From: Agrobacterium larrymoorei
Lineage (GTDB): Bacteria > Pseudomonadota > Alphaproteobacteria > Rhizobiales > Rhizobiaceae
Direction of reading: 5' to 3'
Length of the DNA stretch: 64,000 nt
Assembly (NCBI RefSeq): GCF_005145045.1
Contig: NZ_CP039691.1
Location: forward strand, 1,128,001-1,192,000
Made by a program: the position numbers and the translations under genes. The notes beneath the pieces are model-generated. The model was not told the DNA's origin and did not search any database. It was given only the letters and a program-made list of their open reading frames with translations. Shown here in pieces: positions 42,796 through 54,921 of this stretch; the first letter of the stretch is position 1, and each line of letters begins with the position of its first letter.

Positions 42796-44534
42796 TGTCT
42801 TTTCTCTCCCGCGTCATGGTTTTGAAGAGCAAAGCCCATTTTTCCGCCAGCACGACCGGCGGTGCCGACCATGCTGCCTTCGAGGGTGCGCGCAAGAAGC
42901 GGGCATCGCAGGCGAAAAGCCGCGTCGGCCTGCTGATTTTCGGTTTCGTGTGTTTTTACGGCGTCGTCGGTGGACGGTTGGTGCAATATGGCATGGCGAT
43001 GCCGGAAACCGTGTCCAGCATTGCGCCCGCAGACCGTCTTATGGCGTCGCGTCCTGATCTTCTGGATCGTAACGGCGAAGTGCTGGCGACGGATATTCGC
43101 ACGGTTTCGCTGTTTGCCGAGCCGCACCGCATCGTGGATGTGGATGAAGCTATCGAAAAAATCCGCACCGTGTTGCCGGATCTGGACACGCGCGGCACCT
43201 ATCAGAAGCTGACCTCCAATTCCCGCTTCCAGTGGCTGCGCCGTCAGTTGACGCCGAAGCAGCAGAGCCAGATTCTGGCGCTGGGCATTCCCGGTATCGG
43301 TTTCCGTCCGGAGAAGCGCCGCTTCTATCCGGGCGGCCCAACGGCGGCGCACGTCGTGGGCCATGTGAACATCGACAACCGCGGCGTGGCCGGTATGGAG
43401 CGCTATCTGGACAGCCAGGGTCTTGCGGACCTGACGGCGCTGGGCATGACCTCCGACCAGCCGCTTGAGCCGGTGAAGCTTTCCATCGACCTTCGCGTGC
43501 AGGCAATTGCGCGTGAGGTGGTGAGCGAGTGGATCAAGAAGACCGAAGCACTTGGCGCTGGCGCCGTGGTGCTGGACGTGCATACGGGCGAAATCATCGC
43601 TATGGTTTCCGAACCGGATTACGATCCGAACAATCCGGCGGAAGGCGCCAAGGAAGGCTGGCTGAACCGCATGTCGAACGGTACGTTCGAGATGGGCTCC
43701 ACCTTCAAGTCCTTCACCATTGCCATGGGTCTCGATTCCGGCCGGGTGCATATCAACGATATGTTCGATGCCCGCGCGCCGATCCGCATCGGCGGCTTTA
43801 CGATCAAGGACTTCCACGGCAAGGGCCGCATGCTTTCCGTGCCGGAAATCTTCCAGTATTCCTCCAATATCGGTACGGCGAAGATTGCCGACACCGTGGG
43901 CATCGACGGCCACAAGGACTTTTTGACGAAGCTCGGTCTTCTGTCGAAAATGCAGACGGAATTGCCGGAAGTGGCCATGCCATCGCAGCCGCGCACATGG
44001 AAGAAGATCAACTCCATTACCATTTCCTTCGGTCACGGCGTGTCCACCACGCCGCTTCAGACGGCGATTGCCGGTGCAGCGCTGGTCAATGGTGGCAAGC
44101 TGATCGAGCCGACATTCCTGCCGCGCACGAGGGAGCAGGCCGATCTGGTGGCCAAGCAGGTGATGAAGCCGACGACCAGCAAGGACATGCGCTTCCTGTT
44201 CGACTGGAACGGCACCAAGGGCTCTGGCCGCAACGCACGCGTCGAAGGCTTCGATGTGGGTGGCAAGACGGGTACGGCGGACAAGGTCGTCAATGGCCGC
44301 TACGTGCACGACAAGAACTTCAACGCCTTCCTTGGCGCCTTCCCGATCTACGATCCGCAATATGTGGTGCTGACGTTTATCGACGAGCCGCGCACGGACA
44401 AGGGCAACGGGGCAGCGCTTGCCGGTAACACCGCAGCACCTATGGTCCACGATATTATCAGCCGTTCGGCTTCCATGCTTGGCGTAAAACCGAAATTCGG
44501 CAGCGACGGCTCGGCCTTGCTCGTGTCTTATTGA
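42795..44534 (+). CDS. ftsI: Peptidoglycan D,D-transpeptidase FtsI (PBP3)
   Basis: 579 aa class B penicillin-binding protein. Short cytoplasmic N-terminus and membrane segment (VGLLIFGFVCFYGVVGG, about 40-57), pedestal domain (RPDLLDRNGEVLATDI), and transpeptidase domain with catalytic Ser302 (GSTFKS), SSN (QYSSNIGTAK) and KTGT (VGGKTGTADK). It cross-links septal murein with FtsW. Translationally coupled to ftsL. Confidence 0.96.
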   Translation: MSFLSRVMVLKSKAHFSASTTGGADHAAFEGARKKRASQAKSRVGLLIFGFVCFYGVVGGRLVQYGMAMPETVSSIAPADRLMASRPDLLDRNGEVLATDIRTVSLFAEPHRIVDVDEAIEKIRTVLPDLDTRGTYQKLTSNSRFQWLRRQLTPKQQSQILALGIPGIGFRPEKRRFYPGGPTAAHVVGHVNIDNRGVAGMERYLDSQGLADLTALGMTSDQPLEPVKLSIDLRVQAIAREVVSEWIKKTEALGAGAVVLDVHTGEIIAMVSEPDYDPNNPAEGAKEGWLNRMSNGTFEMGSTFKSFTIAMGLDSGRVHINDMFDARAPIRIGGFTIKDFHGKGRMLSVPEIFQYSSNIGTAKIADTVGIDGHKDFLTKLGLLSKMQTELPEVAMPSQPRTWKKINSITISFGHGVSTTPLQTAIAGAALVNGGKLIEPTFLPRTREQADLVAKQVMKPTTSKDMRFLFDWNGTKGSGRNARVEGFDVGGKTGTADKVVNGRYVHDKNFNAFLGAFPIYDPQYVVLTFIDEPRTDKGNGAALAGNTAAPMVHDIISRSASMLGVKPKFGSDGSALLVSY

Positions 44535-44592
44535 TTGGTACAGCTTATGATGGACCGGCGATTCGCGTCGGGGGGACAAGACGGACACATCG

Positions 44593-46053
44593 ATGAATTT
44601 GCGAGACCTCTCCGGGACCGAGTTCCCGGAACTGAATGAACTGCTTCGGACTGAAGCCGGGGCGCTGACGATTACGGGGATTACGGCGGATAGCCGCAAG
44701 GTCCAGCAGGCCATGCTTTTCGTAGCGGTTGCTGGAAACAAGGCGGATGGCGCGACTTTCGTGCAGGACGCGATTTCCAAAGGTGCAGCCGCCATCGTTT
44801 CCAGCCAGCCGCTCAATGTCAGTGTGCCGGTTCTCGTCGTTTCCGATGCAAGGCTTTATCTCGCGCTTTCAGCCGCCCGCTTTTATGGCAGGCAGCCGGA
44901 AACCATGGTTGCCGTAACCGGTACGGCGGGCAAGACATCCGTTGCTTCCTTCACGCGCCAGATATGGGCTTTTGCCGGGCATCCCGCAGCGCAGATCGGC
45001 ACGACTGGCGTCATCGCGCCGGGCCGTGAGGAATATGGTTCGCTGACCACGCCCGATCCGGTTTCGCTGCACGCGCTCCTGGCCGAACTGGCCGATGAGG
45101 GCGTGACGCATGCGGCCATGGAAGCGTCCAGCCATGGTCTGGACCAGCGCCGTCTTGACGGCGTGAAGCTTTCCGCTGCCGGTTTCACCAATCTTGGCCG
45201 TGATCACATGGATTACCACCCAACGGTGGAAGACTATATGGCTGCGAAGATGCGGCTGTTCGAGACGCTTCTGCCCAAGGGTTCGCCCGTCATCATATTC
45301 GCTGACGATCCATGGTCTGCACAGGCAATAGACGTGGCGACGAAGGCTGGGCATGATGTGCGCACCGTTGGCCGCAAGGGCGATTATCTTTCGCTGAAGC
45401 GCGTCGAGCATTTCCGCCACAAGCAGATGATCGAAGTTCACCACGAGGGCGCGATCTACGAGGTGGATATTCCGCTGGCGGGTGATTTTCAGGTGGCGAA
45501 TGCGCTGGTTTCCGCTGGCCTTGCCATGTCCACCGGCGTTTCCGCGTCCGTTGCGATGAAGGCGCTGGAAAAGCTGATTGGCGCGGCGGGGCGTCTGGAG
45601 CTCGTTGGCCACTCCGGAAACGGGGCGCTGGCTTATGTGGATTACGCTCACAAGCCGGATTCGCTGGAAAAGGTGCTGACATCGGTGCGTCCTTTCACCT
45701 CCGGGCGCATCATCACCGTGTTCGGTTGCGGTGGTGATCGCGACAAGGGTAAGCGCCCGATCATGGGCGAGGTGGCAACGCGGCTTTCCGATATCGTGAT
45801 CGTGACAGACGACAATCCACGCTCCGAGGAGCCAGCCACGATCCGTTCCGAGATCATGGCGGCGGCACCGGGTGCGCTGGAAATTGCAGACCGGGCGGAG
45901 GCGATCCGCCACGCCGTATCCATGCTGGGGAATGGAGACACGTTGATCGTAGCGGGCAAGGGGCACGAGGAAGGTCAGATCATTGGCGGCGTGACGCTGC
46001 CGTTTTCCGACCATGAACAGGTGCGTTCCGCGCTGGAAGGATTGAAGATTTGA
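44593..46053 (+). CDS. murE: UDP-N-acetylmuramoyl-L-alanyl-D-glutamate--2,6-diaminopimelate ligase
   Basis: 486 aa Mur ligase. ATP loop [13 protein letters not shown], the substrate region TTPDPVSLH, and the DNPR signature ([10 protein letters not shown]) that selects meso-diaminopimelate rather than lysine. Cytoplasmic addition of the third residue of the stem peptide. 58 bp follow ftsI; its end overlaps the murF start by 4 nt (TTGA). Confidence 0.96.
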   Translation: MNLRDLSGTEFPELNELLRTEAGALTITGITADSRKVQQAMLFVAVAGNKADGATFVQDAISKGAAAIVSSQPLNVSVPVLVVSDARLYLALSAARFYGRQPETMVAVTGTAGKTSVASFTRQIWAFAGHPAAQIGTTGVIAPGREEYGSLTTPDPVSLHALLAELADEGVTHAAMEASSHGLDQRRLDGVKLSAAGFTNLGRDHMDYHPTVEDYMAAKMRLFETLLPKGSPVIIFADDPWSAQAIDVATKAGHDVRTVGRKGDYLSLKRVEHFRHKQMIEVHHEGAIYEVDIPLAGDFQVANALVSAGLAMSTGVSASVAMKALEKLIGAAGRLELVGHSGNGALAYVDYAHKPDSLEKVLTSVRPFTSGRIITVFGCGGDRDKGKRPIMGEVATRLSDIVIVTDDNPRSEEPATIRSEIMAAAPGALEIADRAEAIRHAVSMLGNGDTLIVAGKGHEEGQIIGGVTLPFSDHEQVRSALEGLKI

Positions 46054-47483
46054 GCTGGTTATGGACAGTTTCGGATATGATCGCCGTCATGGCCGGTCGT
46101 CCGGTCGGCAACCTGCCGCTTGGCATTACGGGCATTTCCATCGATAGCCGCACGGTGCAGCCGGGCGAAGCCTTCTTCGCCATCAAGGGCGACCGTGTCG
46201 ATGGCCATGATTATGCAAGCTTTGCCGTTGCCAATGGCGCCGGGCTGATGGTCGTTTCCGAGGCGAAGCTGCCAGCGCTGGGCCGCCTGACCGTGCCGAT
46301 GATCGTTGTCGAGGACGTGCTTTCGGCGCTGGTGAAGCTTGGCATCGCAGCACGCGAGCGCACTTCAGCACGCATCATCGCCGTGACCGGTTCTGTCGGT
46401 AAAACCACGACCAAGGAAATGCTGCGGCAGGTGCTTGCCCCCTCCGGCAAGGTGCATGCTGCCGTTTCCTCCTTCAACAACCATTGGGGCGTGCCGCTGA
46501 CGCTGGCGCGTATGCCTGCCGATACGGAATTCGGCATTTTCGAAGTGGGCATGAACCATCCGGGCGAAATTCGTCCGCTGGTGAAACAGGTAAAGCCGCA
46601 TCTGGCGATCATCACCACTATTGCAGCGGCGCATCTGGGCAACTTTACCAGTCTTGAAGAGATTGCCGATGCGAAGGCCGAAATTTTCGAAGGCGTTCTG
46701 CCGGGTGGCGCGGTCATCCTGAACCGCGACAATGCGCAGTTCGAGCGGCTGGAAGCGGCGGCGATCAATGCCGGTGTCGAGCATGTTCTGACCTTCGGTC
46801 AGCACGCCAAGGCCGATTTCCGTCTGGCGGATTTCGAAAGCACGCCGAGCGGCTCCACCATCTGGGCCATCATCAATGGCGAGACGAGCGAACTGAATAT
46901 TGGCACGCCGGGCCGTCACATTGCGGAAAATGCGATGGCGGCTCTTGGCACGGTTGCGGTCACTGGCGCCAATCTCGACCGGGCATTCGATGCGCTTGCC
47001 GCGCTTCAGCCGGTGAAGGGCAGGGGCGAACGCCACCGTCTTTCCGTTGGCGACGGCTCCTTCCTGCTGATCGACGAGAGCTATAACGCCAACCCGGCCT
47101 CCATGCGGGCGGCGATTGCGCTTCTGGCGCAGGCGGAAGTGCGCGGCAACGGGCGGCGCATTGCCGCGCTGGGCGACATGCTGGAAATGGGTGAATTTGC
47201 AGCGGAAGTGCATGAGGAATTATCCGGCCCGATCCTTTCCGCCGGTATCGAGCATGTGTGGCTTGCCGGAGAATCGATGGCCTATCTGCGCGATGCGCTG
47301 CCGGAAAGCGTGAATGTTTCGTGGTTCCCGACAACGGCGGAACTGGCCGAATTCGTGTTGAAATGGGTCCAGCCGGGCGATGTCGTGATGATAAAATCGT
47401 CACTTGGCATCGGTTTCGGCAAGATTGTCTCTGCCCTGCTTGACAAGTATCCGGCATTCCCCGAGACGGAACGCCAAAATTAG
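46050..47483 (+). CDS. murF: UDP-N-acetylmuramoyl-tripeptide--D-alanyl-D-alanine ligase
   Basis: 477 aa. Start TTG 46050 overlaps the murE stop and has AAGGA 8-9 nt upstream. N-terminal [23 protein letters not shown] loop [29 protein letters not shown] and [14 protein letters not shown]. It adds D-Ala-D-Ala to complete UDP-MurNAc-pentapeptide. A 120-bp gap with a hairpin precedes mraY. Confidence 0.96.
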   Translation: MSWLWTVSDMIAVMAGRPVGNLPLGITGISIDSRTVQPGEAFFAIKGDRVDGHDYASFAVANGAGLMVVSEAKLPALGRLTVPMIVVEDVLSALVKLGIAARERTSARIIAVTGSVGKTTTKEMLRQVLAPSGKVHAAVSSFNNHWGVPLTLARMPADTEFGIFEVGMNHPGEIRPLVKQVKPHLAIITTIAAAHLGNFTSLEEIADAKAEIFEGVLPGGAVILNRDNAQFERLEAAAINAGVEHVLTFGQHAKADFRLADFESTPSGSTIWAIINGETSELNIGTPGRHIAENAMAALGTVAVTGANLDRAFDALAALQPVKGRGERHRLSVGDGSFLLIDESYNANPASMRAAIALLAQAEVRGNGRRIAALGDMLEMGEFAAEVHEELSGPILSAGIEHVWLAGESMAYLRDALPESVNVSWFPTTAELAEFVLKWVQPGDVVMIKSSLGIGFGKIVSALLDKYPAFPETERQN

Positions 47484-47544
47484 AGCAATGAAATGCACCG
47501 CATTTAGCGGCTTTCATGCGCTCGATATGAAAACAAAGACCTCG

Positions 47545-47579
47545 AAGCGGCGCGGGCTCCCAATTCCCAGCCGCCGCTT
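47545..47579 (+). other. Hairpin between murF and mraY
   Basis: AAGCGGCG (47545-47552) pairs with CGCCGCTT (47572-47579); a pyrimidine-rich TCTTCGCCTTTT follows. It could be a weak attenuator or RNA processing site in the one sizeable gap inside the mraZ-murB run. Confidence 0.4.
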
Positions 47580-47603
47580 TCTTCGCCTTTTGAAAGGGCA
47601 ATC

Positions 47604-48704
47604 ATGCTGATCTGGCTCGTTGAACTGTCGGACAAAGTTCAAATCTTCAATCTGTTCAGGTACATTACGTTCCGGGCAGGTGCAGCACTCTTCACCTCCG
47701 CTCTCATCGTTTTCCTGTTCGGACCGGCAATCATCAATTCCCTGCGCATTCGCCAGGGCAAGGGCCAGCCGATCCGTGCCGATGGACCGCAGACGCACTT
47801 CAAGAAGGCGGGTACGCCCACCATGGGCGGCCTGATGATCCTTGCGGGCATTCTCGGCGGTTCGCTGCTCTGGGCTGATCTCTCGAATGTCTATGTCGTT
47901 GCCGTTCTGATGGTGACGCTCGGCTTCGGCGCTATCGGTTTCTACGATGATTACCTGAAGGTGACGAAGCAGAGCGACAAGGGCTTTTCCGGCAAGGCGC
48001 GTCTCGGCATCGAGTTCGTGATTGCGGCGATTGCCGTGTTTTTCATGATGCGCGTTGCGCTTGCCACGGCACCGCATGGCGGCACGCTGGGAAGTTCCAT
48101 CGCCTTTCCGTTCTTCAAGGAACTGGTGATCAACCTTGGCTACTTCTTTATTTTGTTTGGCGCTTTCGTCATCGTTGCCGCAGGCAATGCAGTGAATTTG
48201 ACGGATGGTCTCGATGGTCTGGCCATCGTGCCGGTCATGATCGCGGCGGCGACCTTCGGCGTCATCTCCTACCTAGTGGGTAATGCGATCTTCGCCAATT
48301 ATCTCCAGATCAATTTCGTTCCCGGCACGGGTGAGCTGGCCGTGATCGTGGCTGCCGTCATCGGTGGAGGCCTCGGGTTCCTCTGGTTCAACGCGCCTCC
48401 TGCCGCCATTTTCATGGGCGATACGGGTTCGCTGGCGCTTGGCGGTCTGATTGGCTCGATTGCGGTTGCCATCAAGCACGAGATCGTCATGGTCATCGTC
48501 GGCGGATTGTTCGTCATGGAAACGCTGTCGGTCATCATTCAGGTGTTCTGGTTCAAGCGCACCGGACGACGCGTATTCCTGATGGCGCCGATCCACCACC
48601 ATTTCGAAAAGAAGGGTTGGACGGAAAGCCAGGTCGTGATCCGCTTCTGGATCATCTCTGTCGGTCTTGCCATGCTCGGCCTTGCCACGCTGAAGCTGAG
48701 GTAA
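47604..48704 (+). CDS. mraY: Phospho-N-acetylmuramoyl-pentapeptide-transferase
   Basis: 366 aa integral membrane enzyme with about ten membrane segments. Hallmarks: [11 protein letters not shown], the acidic loops GFYDDYLKV and [22 protein letters not shown] and the histidine loop [13 protein letters not shown]. It links UDP-MurNAc-pentapeptide to undecaprenyl phosphate to give lipid I. An AAAGGG site precedes the ATG. murD follows after 3 nt. Confidence 0.97.
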   Translation: MLIWLVELSDKVQIFNLFRYITFRAGAALFTSALIVFLFGPAIINSLRIRQGKGQPIRADGPQTHFKKAGTPTMGGLMILAGILGGSLLWADLSNVYVVAVLMVTLGFGAIGFYDDYLKVTKQSDKGFSGKARLGIEFVIAAIAVFFMMRVALATAPHGGTLGSSIAFPFFKELVINLGYFFILFGAFVIVAAGNAVNLTDGLDGLAIVPVMIAAATFGVISYLVGNAIFANYLQINFVPGTGELAVIVAAVIGGGLGFLWFNAPPAAIFMGDTGSLALGGLIGSIAVAIKHEIVMVIVGGLFVMETLSVIIQVFWFKRTGRRVFLMAPIHHHFEKKGWTESQVVIRFWIISVGLAMLGLATLKLR

Positions 48705-48707
48705 GCG

Positions 48708-50117
48708 ATGATCCCCGTCACCTCACTTTCGGGCAAAAAGGTTGCGCTGTTCGGGCTTGGCGGCTCGGGCCTCGTGACTGCAAAGGCGCTGGTTGCCGGT
48801 GGCGCGGATGTCACCGCTTTCGATGACAATCCCGATAGCGTTGCCAAGGCAGCGGCTGAGGGTATCCAGACTGCCGATCTGCGCACGCTGGATTGGTCCA
48901 AGGTTTCGGTTTTCGTGCTGGCGCCGGGCGTTCCGCTGACGCATCCCAAGCCGCACTGGTCCGTCGATCTGGCGAAAGCGGCGGGCGTCGAGGTGATTGG
49001 CGATATCGAGCTTTTCGTGCGCGAACGGCGCGCGCATGCGCCGGATTGCCCGTTCATTGCCATTACCGGCACCAACGGCAAATCCACCACGACGGCGCTG
49101 ATTGCGCATATTCTGAAATCTTCCGGGCGCGATACGCAGCTTGGCGGCAATATCGGCACGGCTATCTTAAGCCTCGATCCGCCGAAGGCCGAGCGCTTCT
49201 ATGTGGTGGAATGCTCTTCATACCAGATCGATCTTGCGCCGACGCTGAACCCGACTGCGGGCATTCTCCTGAACCTGACGCCGGATCATCTCGACCGTCA
49301 CGGCACGATGCAGCATTACGCCGATGTGAAGGAGCGTCTGGTTGCGGGCAGCGATACGGCGGTCGTCGGGGTCGATGACAGCTATTGCACGCTGATTGCC
49401 GACCGCATCGAGCGCGCGGGCGTTAAAGTGCTGCGGATTTCCAAGCGCAATGTGGTGGCCGATGGGCTTTACGCCGAGGGTAGCCGCATCATGAAGGCTA
49501 AAGGCGGTACGTCTTCGTTGCTGGTCGATCTCGATGGCATCCAGACGCTGCGCGGCAGCCACAACGCGCAGAATGCGGCGGCGGCGATTGCGGCCTGCCT
49601 TGCGGTTGGTGTTTCCGAAGATGAGGTGAAGGCGGGGCTGACGTCTTTCCCCGGCCTCAAGCACCGCATGCAGCCGGTCGGACGGCGCGGTAATGTGACT
49701 TTCGTCAATGACAGCAAGGCGACCAATGCGGATGCATCGGCACCGGCGCTTTCGAGCTACGAACGGATTTACTGGATTGCGGGCGGCTTGCCGAAGGCGG
49801 GCGGTATTGCCAGTCTTTCGCCGCTGTTTTCGCGCATCGCCAAGGCCTATCTGATCGGCGAGGCGGCGGCGGAGTTTGCCGCAACGCTGGGCGAGGCCGT
49901 GCCTTACGAGATCTCCGGCACGCTGGACAAGGCCGTGCAGCATGCGGCGGCGGATGCGCTGGCAGACGGTTCGGGTGGCAATGTCGTGATGCTATCCCCG
50001 GCTTGCGCAAGCTTCGATCAATATAAGAATTTTGAAATACGTGGTGATTCGTTCGTCTCACACGTCGCTGCGCTGGAAGGCGTGACGATGCTGGTGGGCG
50101 AGCCAAAGGAGCGCTGA
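48708..50117 (+). CDS. murD: UDP-N-acetylmuramoylalanine--D-glutamate ligase
   Basis: 469 aa Mur ligase. N-terminal Rossmann-like [21 protein letters not shown] loop [25 protein letters not shown] and the C-terminal [10 protein letters not shown]. It adds D-glutamate to UDP-MurNAc-L-Ala in the cytoplasm. Packed between mraY (3-nt gap) and ftsW (4-nt gap). Confidence 0.96.
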   Translation: MIPVTSLSGKKVALFGLGGSGLVTAKALVAGGADVTAFDDNPDSVAKAAAEGIQTADLRTLDWSKVSVFVLAPGVPLTHPKPHWSVDLAKAAGVEVIGDIELFVRERRAHAPDCPFIAITGTNGKSTTTALIAHILKSSGRDTQLGGNIGTAILSLDPPKAERFYVVECSSYQIDLAPTLNPTAGILLNLTPDHLDRHGTMQHYADVKERLVAGSDTAVVGVDDSYCTLIADRIERAGVKVLRISKRNVVADGLYAEGSRIMKAKGGTSSLLVDLDGIQTLRGSHNAQNAAAAIAACLAVGVSEDEVKAGLTSFPGLKHRMQPVGRRGNVTFVNDSKATNADASAPALSSYERIYWIAGGLPKAGGIASLSPLFSRIAKAYLIGEAAAEFAATLGEAVPYEISGTLDKAVQHAAADALADGSGGNVVMLSPACASFDQYKNFEIRGDSFVSHVAALEGVTMLVGEPKER

Positions 50118-50121
50118 TGAC

Positions 50122-51276
50122 ATGGTAAGCCGTATCGACCGCGGTCCAGTCGCGGAATGGTTCTGGACAATCGACCGTTTCTTTCTGGCGGCCTTCATTG
50201 CCCTGATGGGCATCGGACTGATGCTGTCCTTCGCGGCTTCGCCTGCGGTTGCCGAGCGTATCGGCCTCAACAGCTTCTTCTTCGTCGAGCGTCAGGCGAT
50301 GTTCATCGTGCCATCGCTGGCGATCATGGTGGGCCTTTCCTTCCTTTCGCCGCGGCAGGTGCGCCGCGTGGCCATCATCATGCTGATCGCATCGCTGCTG
50401 ATGATGATTTTCGCGCTGTTCTTCGGCATTGAGGTGAAGGGTGCGCGCCGCTGGATTTCCATCGGCAGCTTTTCCATTCAGCCTTCCGAATTCATGAAGC
50501 CCGCCTTCGTCATCGTCTGCGCATGGCTTTTTGCCGAGCGCGCGCGCCACCCGGAAATTCCCGGCAACCTCTTTGCCATCATCACCTTCGGCATCGTGGC
50601 AGCACTTCTGATTGCGCAGCCGGACTTCGGCCAGACCATTCTGACCTCCGTCGTCTGGGGCGGCATGTTCTTCATGGCGGGCATTCCGTGGCTGTGGATC
50701 ATCATGCTCGGCGGTCTCGGCGTTGGCGGCATCGTGGCGGCCTATCTGACGCTTCCGCACGTGGCAGGTCGTATCAACCGCTTCTGGACGGGTGAGGGCG
50801 ATACATTCCAGGTGGATACGGCGCGTGAGGCGATCATTCGCGGTGACTGGTTCGGCCAGGGGCCGGGTGAAGGCATCGTCAAGCGCATCATTCCCGATGC
50901 GCATACCGACTTCATCTTCTCCGTTGCGGCGGAAGAATTCGGCATTCTGTTCTGCATGCTGCTGGTCGCGATCTTCGGTTTCATCGTGCTGCGGGGCCTC
51001 AGCCACGCCTTCAAGGAAAAGGACGATTTCGTCCGCTTCGCCGTGGCGGGTCTGGTGCTTCAGATCGGCATGCAGTCGATGATCAATATCGGCGTCAATC
51101 TGGAGCTTATGCCCGCCAAGGGCATGACGCTGCCGCTGATTTCCTATGGCGGTTCATCCATGATGGCGATATGCGTGACCGCTGGCTTCCTGCTGGCACT
51201 GACACGACACAGACCTGAAAAGCGTGCGCAGGAGCGCAGCTTCTTCCGCGTTGGCGCGGGTCTTCCTGCGGAGTAA
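50122..51276 (+). CDS. ftsW: Septal peptidoglycan glycosyltransferase FtsW (SEDS)
   Basis: 384 aa with about ten membrane segments. SEDS features: GARRWISIGSFSIQPSEFMK, the large outer loop with FQVDTAREAIIRGDWFGQGP and the C-terminal AKGMTLPLISYGGSSM. It polymerises lipid II at the septum in complex with FtsI. Six bases separate it from murG. Confidence 0.95.
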   Translation: MVSRIDRGPVAEWFWTIDRFFLAAFIALMGIGLMLSFAASPAVAERIGLNSFFFVERQAMFIVPSLAIMVGLSFLSPRQVRRVAIIMLIASLLMMIFALFFGIEVKGARRWISIGSFSIQPSEFMKPAFVIVCAWLFAERARHPEIPGNLFAIITFGIVAALLIAQPDFGQTILTSVVWGGMFFMAGIPWLWIIMLGGLGVGGIVAAYLTLPHVAGRINRFWTGEGDTFQVDTAREAIIRGDWFGQGPGEGIVKRIIPDAHTDFIFSVAAEEFGILFCMLLVAIFGFIVLRGLSHAFKEKDDFVRFAVAGLVLQIGMQSMINIGVNLELMPAKGMTLPLISYGGSSMMAICVTAGFLLALTRHRPEKRAQERSFFRVGAGLPAE

Positions 51277-51282
51277 AGAGTA

Positions 51283-52419
51283 ATGAGCAAGGGTATCGTT
51301 TTGCTTGCCGCCGGGGGAACCGGCGGCCATGTTTTTCCAGCAGAGGCGCTGGCTTACGAGTTGAAGGAGCGCGGCTATTCCGTGCATCTGGTGACGGATA
51401 GCCGTGCCGAACGCTATGCAGGCAAGTTTCCGGCGGATGAAATCCATGTCGTGCCATCCGCGACCATCGGCTCGAAAAACCCGATCAATGTCGCGAAATC
51501 GCTGCTGAAACTGTGGACCGGCCTTCGCTCCGCGCGCCGTTTGATGACGAAGCTGAAGCCCGTCGCAGTTGTCGGCTTTGGTGGTTACCCCACCGTGCCG
51601 CCGCTTCTGGCTTCCACCGGCATGGGCGTGCCATCACTGATCCATGAGCAGAATGCCGTGATGGGCCGTGCCAACAAGGCGCTGGCCAAGCGCGTGAAGG
51701 CAATCGCCGGTGGCTTCCTGCCCGAGAACAAGGGCGAATATGCCGGTAAAACGGTGACGACGGGAAACCCGGTGCGTCCCGCCGTGCTCTCTGCCTCCAA
51801 TGTTGCCTATACGCCGTCCAACGCTGGCGAGCCGTTTCAGCTCGTCGTTTTCGGCGGAAGCCAGGGCGCGCAGTTCTTTTCTGCTGCCGTTCCAGCCGCC
51901 ATCTGCCTACTGCCCAATGATGTGCGCAGCCGCCTGACGGTGACGCAGCAGGCGCGCCCGGAAGACAAGGACAGCGTGATCGAATCCTACAAGAAGCTTG
52001 GCGTGCAGGCGGATGTTTCGCCCTTCTTCGGCGATATGGCCGAGCGTATTGCCGGGGCGGATCTCGTCATTAGCCGCTCCGGTGCTTCCACCGTGTCCGA
52101 GCTTTCGGTGATTGGCCGTCCTTCCGTTCTCGTGCCTTACCCACATGCGCTGGATCATGATCAGGCAGCAAATGCGGCGGCACTGTCCGCTGCGGGTGGC
52201 GCGAGCGTCATCAAGCAATCCGAACTATCGCCCAAGAAGCTTTCCGCCCTGTTGAATGACGCGATGGGCGACCCCGAGCGACTGGACAGAACCGCTGCGG
52301 CTGCTAAAGCAACCGGCAAGCCGGACGCTGCACAGCGCCTTGCCGATCTGGTGGAAGCCATTGCGGCGGGCGAGAGCGTTCAGCAATTCAAATCGAAGAA
52401 TGAAGGAGTGCATCCATGA
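51283..52419 (+). CDS. murG: UDP-GlcNAc:lipid I N-acetylglucosaminyltransferase
   Basis: 378 aa GT28. N-terminal [17 protein letters not shown] (residues 8-24), [23 protein letters not shown], and the UDP-GlcNAc region [11 protein letters not shown] and [15 protein letters not shown]. Peripheral membrane enzyme converting lipid I to lipid II. Its stop overlaps the murC start (ATGA). Confidence 0.97.
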   Translation: MSKGIVLLAAGGTGGHVFPAEALAYELKERGYSVHLVTDSRAERYAGKFPADEIHVVPSATIGSKNPINVAKSLLKLWTGLRSARRLMTKLKPVAVVGFGGYPTVPPLLASTGMGVPSLIHEQNAVMGRANKALAKRVKAIAGGFLPENKGEYAGKTVTTGNPVRPAVLSASNVAYTPSNAGEPFQLVVFGGSQGAQFFSAAVPAAICLLPNDVRSRLTVTQQARPEDKDSVIESYKKLGVQADVSPFFGDMAERIAGADLVISRSGASTVSELSVIGRPSVLVPYPHALDHDQAANAAALSAAGGASVIKQSELSPKKLSALLNDAMGDPERLDRTAAAAKATGKPDAAQRLADLVEAIAAGESVQQFKSKNEGVHP

Positions 52420-53831
52420 AGATGCCGAAAGCCATTGGTCTTGTCCATTTCATCGGAATTGGCGGGATTGGCATGAGCGGCATTGCCGAAGTGCTGCACA
52501 ATCTGGGTCATCGCGTTCAGGGTTCCGATCAGGCAGACAGCGCCAATGTGCAGCGTCTGCGCGACAAGGGCATCGAGGTGTTCGTCGGCCACAAGGCGGA
52601 AAACCTTGGGGATGCGGAAGTGGTGGTCGTTTCGACCGCCATCAAGAAGAACAACCCGGAACTGATCGCGGCGCGTGAAAAGCACCTGCCGATTGTTCGC
52701 CGCGCGGAAATGCTGGCGGAACTGATGCGCTTCCGCAATGCCATCGCTATTGGCGGTACGCATGGCAAGACGACGACCACTTCCATGGTCGCGACGCTGC
52801 TTGAAGCGGGCAATCTGGACCCGACCGTCATCAATGGCGGCATCATCAATGCTTACGGCACCAATGCCCGCATGGGCGAGGGCGAGTGGATGGTGGTGGA
52901 GGCCGACGAATCCGACGGCACCTTCCTGAAGCTGCCTGCGGATGTGGCCGTCATCACCAATATCGACCCGGAGCATCTGGACCATTACGGCAATTTCGAT
53001 GCCGTGCGCGAGGCGTTCCGCCAGTTCGTGGAGAATGTGCCGTTCTACGGTTTCGGCGTGCTGTGCATCGATCATCCTGAAGTGCAGACGCTGGTCGGCA
53101 AGATCGAGGACCGCAAGGTCATCACCTATGGTGAAAACCCGCAGGCCGACGTTCGCTTCTCGAATGTGCGCATTGATGGTACCAAATCGATTTTCGACGT
53201 GGAAATCCGCCGTCGCCGCACGGGAAGGATTTTCTCCTTCAAGGATCTCGTGCTGCCGATGCCCGGCCGTCACAACGTGTCCAATGCGACTGCGGCAATT
53301 GCCGTTGCCAATCGTCTGGGCATCTCGGAAGACGACATCAAGAAGGGGCTTGCCTCCTTCGGCGGTGTCAAGCGCCGCTTCACGCTGACCGGTTCCTCCA
53401 ATGGCGTGCAGGTTTTTGACGATTACGGCCACCATCCGGTGGAAATTAAAGCGGTGCTGAAGGCAGCGCGCGAGGCCTGCAAAGGCCGAATTATTGCCGT
53501 GCATCAACCACACCGTTATTCGCGTTTATCGAGCCTTTTTGAAGATTTCGCGCATTGTTTCAACGATGCGGATACGATTCTTCTTGCTCCGGTTTATGCG
53601 GCGGGCGAAGATGCAATCGAGGGTGCGAATTCCGAAACGCTGGTCTCCGCCATCAGGGCAGCCGGCCATCGGGATGTGCGCTATCTTGGCACTCGGGACG
53701 ATCTGGCAAAGACGGTCGCAGGCATTGCGAATCCGGGTGATTTCGTGGTTCTCTTGGGGGCTGGTAATATTACACAGTGGGCAGCGGCGCTGCCCTCGGA
53801 ATTGGATAGCATTTCAGGAAAGTCTGCATGA
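52416..53831 (+). CDS. murC: UDP-N-acetylmuramate--L-alanine ligase
   Basis: 471 aa. N-terminal [20 protein letters not shown] loop [12 protein letters not shown] near residue 114, [12 protein letters not shown] and [11 protein letters not shown]. It adds L-alanine to UDP-MurNAc, the first stem peptide step. Overlaps murG and murB by 4 nt each, so the three are translationally coupled. Confidence 0.97.
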   Translation: MKMPKAIGLVHFIGIGGIGMSGIAEVLHNLGHRVQGSDQADSANVQRLRDKGIEVFVGHKAENLGDAEVVVVSTAIKKNNPELIAAREKHLPIVRRAEMLAELMRFRNAIAIGGTHGKTTTTSMVATLLEAGNLDPTVINGGIINAYGTNARMGEGEWMVVEADESDGTFLKLPADVAVITNIDPEHLDHYGNFDAVREAFRQFVENVPFYGFGVLCIDHPEVQTLVGKIEDRKVITYGENPQADVRFSNVRIDGTKSIFDVEIRRRRTGRIFSFKDLVLPMPGRHNVSNATAAIAVANRLGISEDDIKKGLASFGGVKRRFTLTGSSNGVQVFDDYGHHPVEIKAVLKAAREACKGRIIAVHQPHRYSRLSSLFEDFAHCFNDADTILLAPVYAAGEDAIEGANSETLVSAIRAAGHRDVRYLGTRDDLAKTVAGIANPGDFVVLLGAGNITQWAAALPSELDSISGKSA

Positions 53832-54793
53832 GACAGGTGGATGGGGTAAAGTTGCTGGAAAGGCTCGGCGACGGAGTTAAGGAACTAAGAGGACGTGTGA
53901 CGCCGGATTCGCCGATGGATCGCGTAACGTGGTTCAGAGCCGGTGGTCTTGCGGAACTGATGTTCCAGCCCCACGATACGGACGATCTCATTACCTTCCT
54001 CAAGCTTCTGCCGGAAGATGTTCCGCTGACGGTCGTCGGTGTCGGTTCCAATCTGCTGGTGCGCGATGGCGGCATTCCGGGGGTCGTCGTGCGCCTTTCC
54101 GCCAAGGGCTTCGGCCAGGTGGAGCTTGCCGGTGAAAACCGCATCAAGGCCGGTGCGATCTGCCCGGACAAGCATATTGCCGCAATGGCCATGGATAACG
54201 GCATTGGCGGTTTCCATTTCTATTACGGCATTCCCGGCTCCATCGGCGGCGCGCTGCGCATGAATGCGGGCGCCAATGGCGGCGAGACGCGGGACCGCGT
54301 GGTGGAGGTTTATGCGGTGGACCGTCAGGGCAACCAGCACACGCGTTCCAACGCCGAAATGCAGTACAGCTACCGCCACTCGGGCGCTGACAAGGGCCTG
54401 ATCTTCACCGGCGCGCTGTTCGAAGGCTACCCGGAAGATCGCGCCAAAATCCGTGCCGACATGGATGCCGTGCGCCATCACCGCGAGACGGTGCAGCCGA
54501 TCCGCGAGCAGACCGGCGGCTCCACGTTCAAGAACCCGGAGGGCCATTCGGCCTGGAAACTGATCGACGAAGCGGGCGGTCGCGGCATGGTCATCGGCGG
54601 CGCGCAGATGTCTTCGCTGCATTGCAACTTCATGATCAACACCGGCCACGCAACCGGCTACGATCTGGAATATCTGGGTGAAGCCGTGCGCAAGCGCGTG
54701 TTCGAGAATGCCGGTATTCGGCTGGAATGGGAAATCAAACGGCTTGGGTTGTTCATGCCGGGCCGGGAAGTCGAGCCGTTTCTTGGGGCTTGA
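53828..54793 (+). CDS. murB: UDP-N-acetylenolpyruvoylglucosamine reductase
   Basis: 321 aa flavoenzyme. FAD-binding segments [19 protein letters not shown] (53929 on), [34 protein letters not shown], the active-site region [11 protein letters not shown] and GSTFKNPEG with the catalytic serine. It makes UDP-MurNAc with NADPH. Last gene of the first dcw block; no ftsK- or ddl-type gene follows directly, and a repeat and accessory genes intervene before ddl. Confidence 0.96.
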   Translation: MRQVDGVKLLERLGDGVKELRGRVTPDSPMDRVTWFRAGGLAELMFQPHDTDDLITFLKLLPEDVPLTVVGVGSNLLVRDGGIPGVVVRLSAKGFGQVELAGENRIKAGAICPDKHIAAMAMDNGIGGFHFYYGIPGSIGGALRMNAGANGGETRDRVVEVYAVDRQGNQHTRSNAEMQYSYRHSGADKGLIFTGALFEGYPEDRAKIRADMDAVRHHRETVQPIREQTGGSTFKNPEGHSAWKLIDEAGGRGMVIGGAQMSSLHCNFMINTGHATGYDLEYLGEAVRKRVFENAGIRLEWEIKRLGLFMPGREVEPFLGA

Positions 54794-54921
54794 TCGGCGG
54801 TGTCCGGTTTAAATAGGGCGATGTGGGATAGAGCTTTGTTTGTCCCTCACTTTCGAAGCCGGTTGGGCACACGTTGAACGTGCCCGATTTGCGGTGGAGA
54901 TGGTGCCATAGCAAACCCACC

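Noticed and set aside
42450..44816. 788-codon open frame on the - strand across ftsL, ftsI and murE
   Set aside because: It is the antisense of three certain genes; long antisense frames are common with high-GC third positions, and no domain is recognisable.
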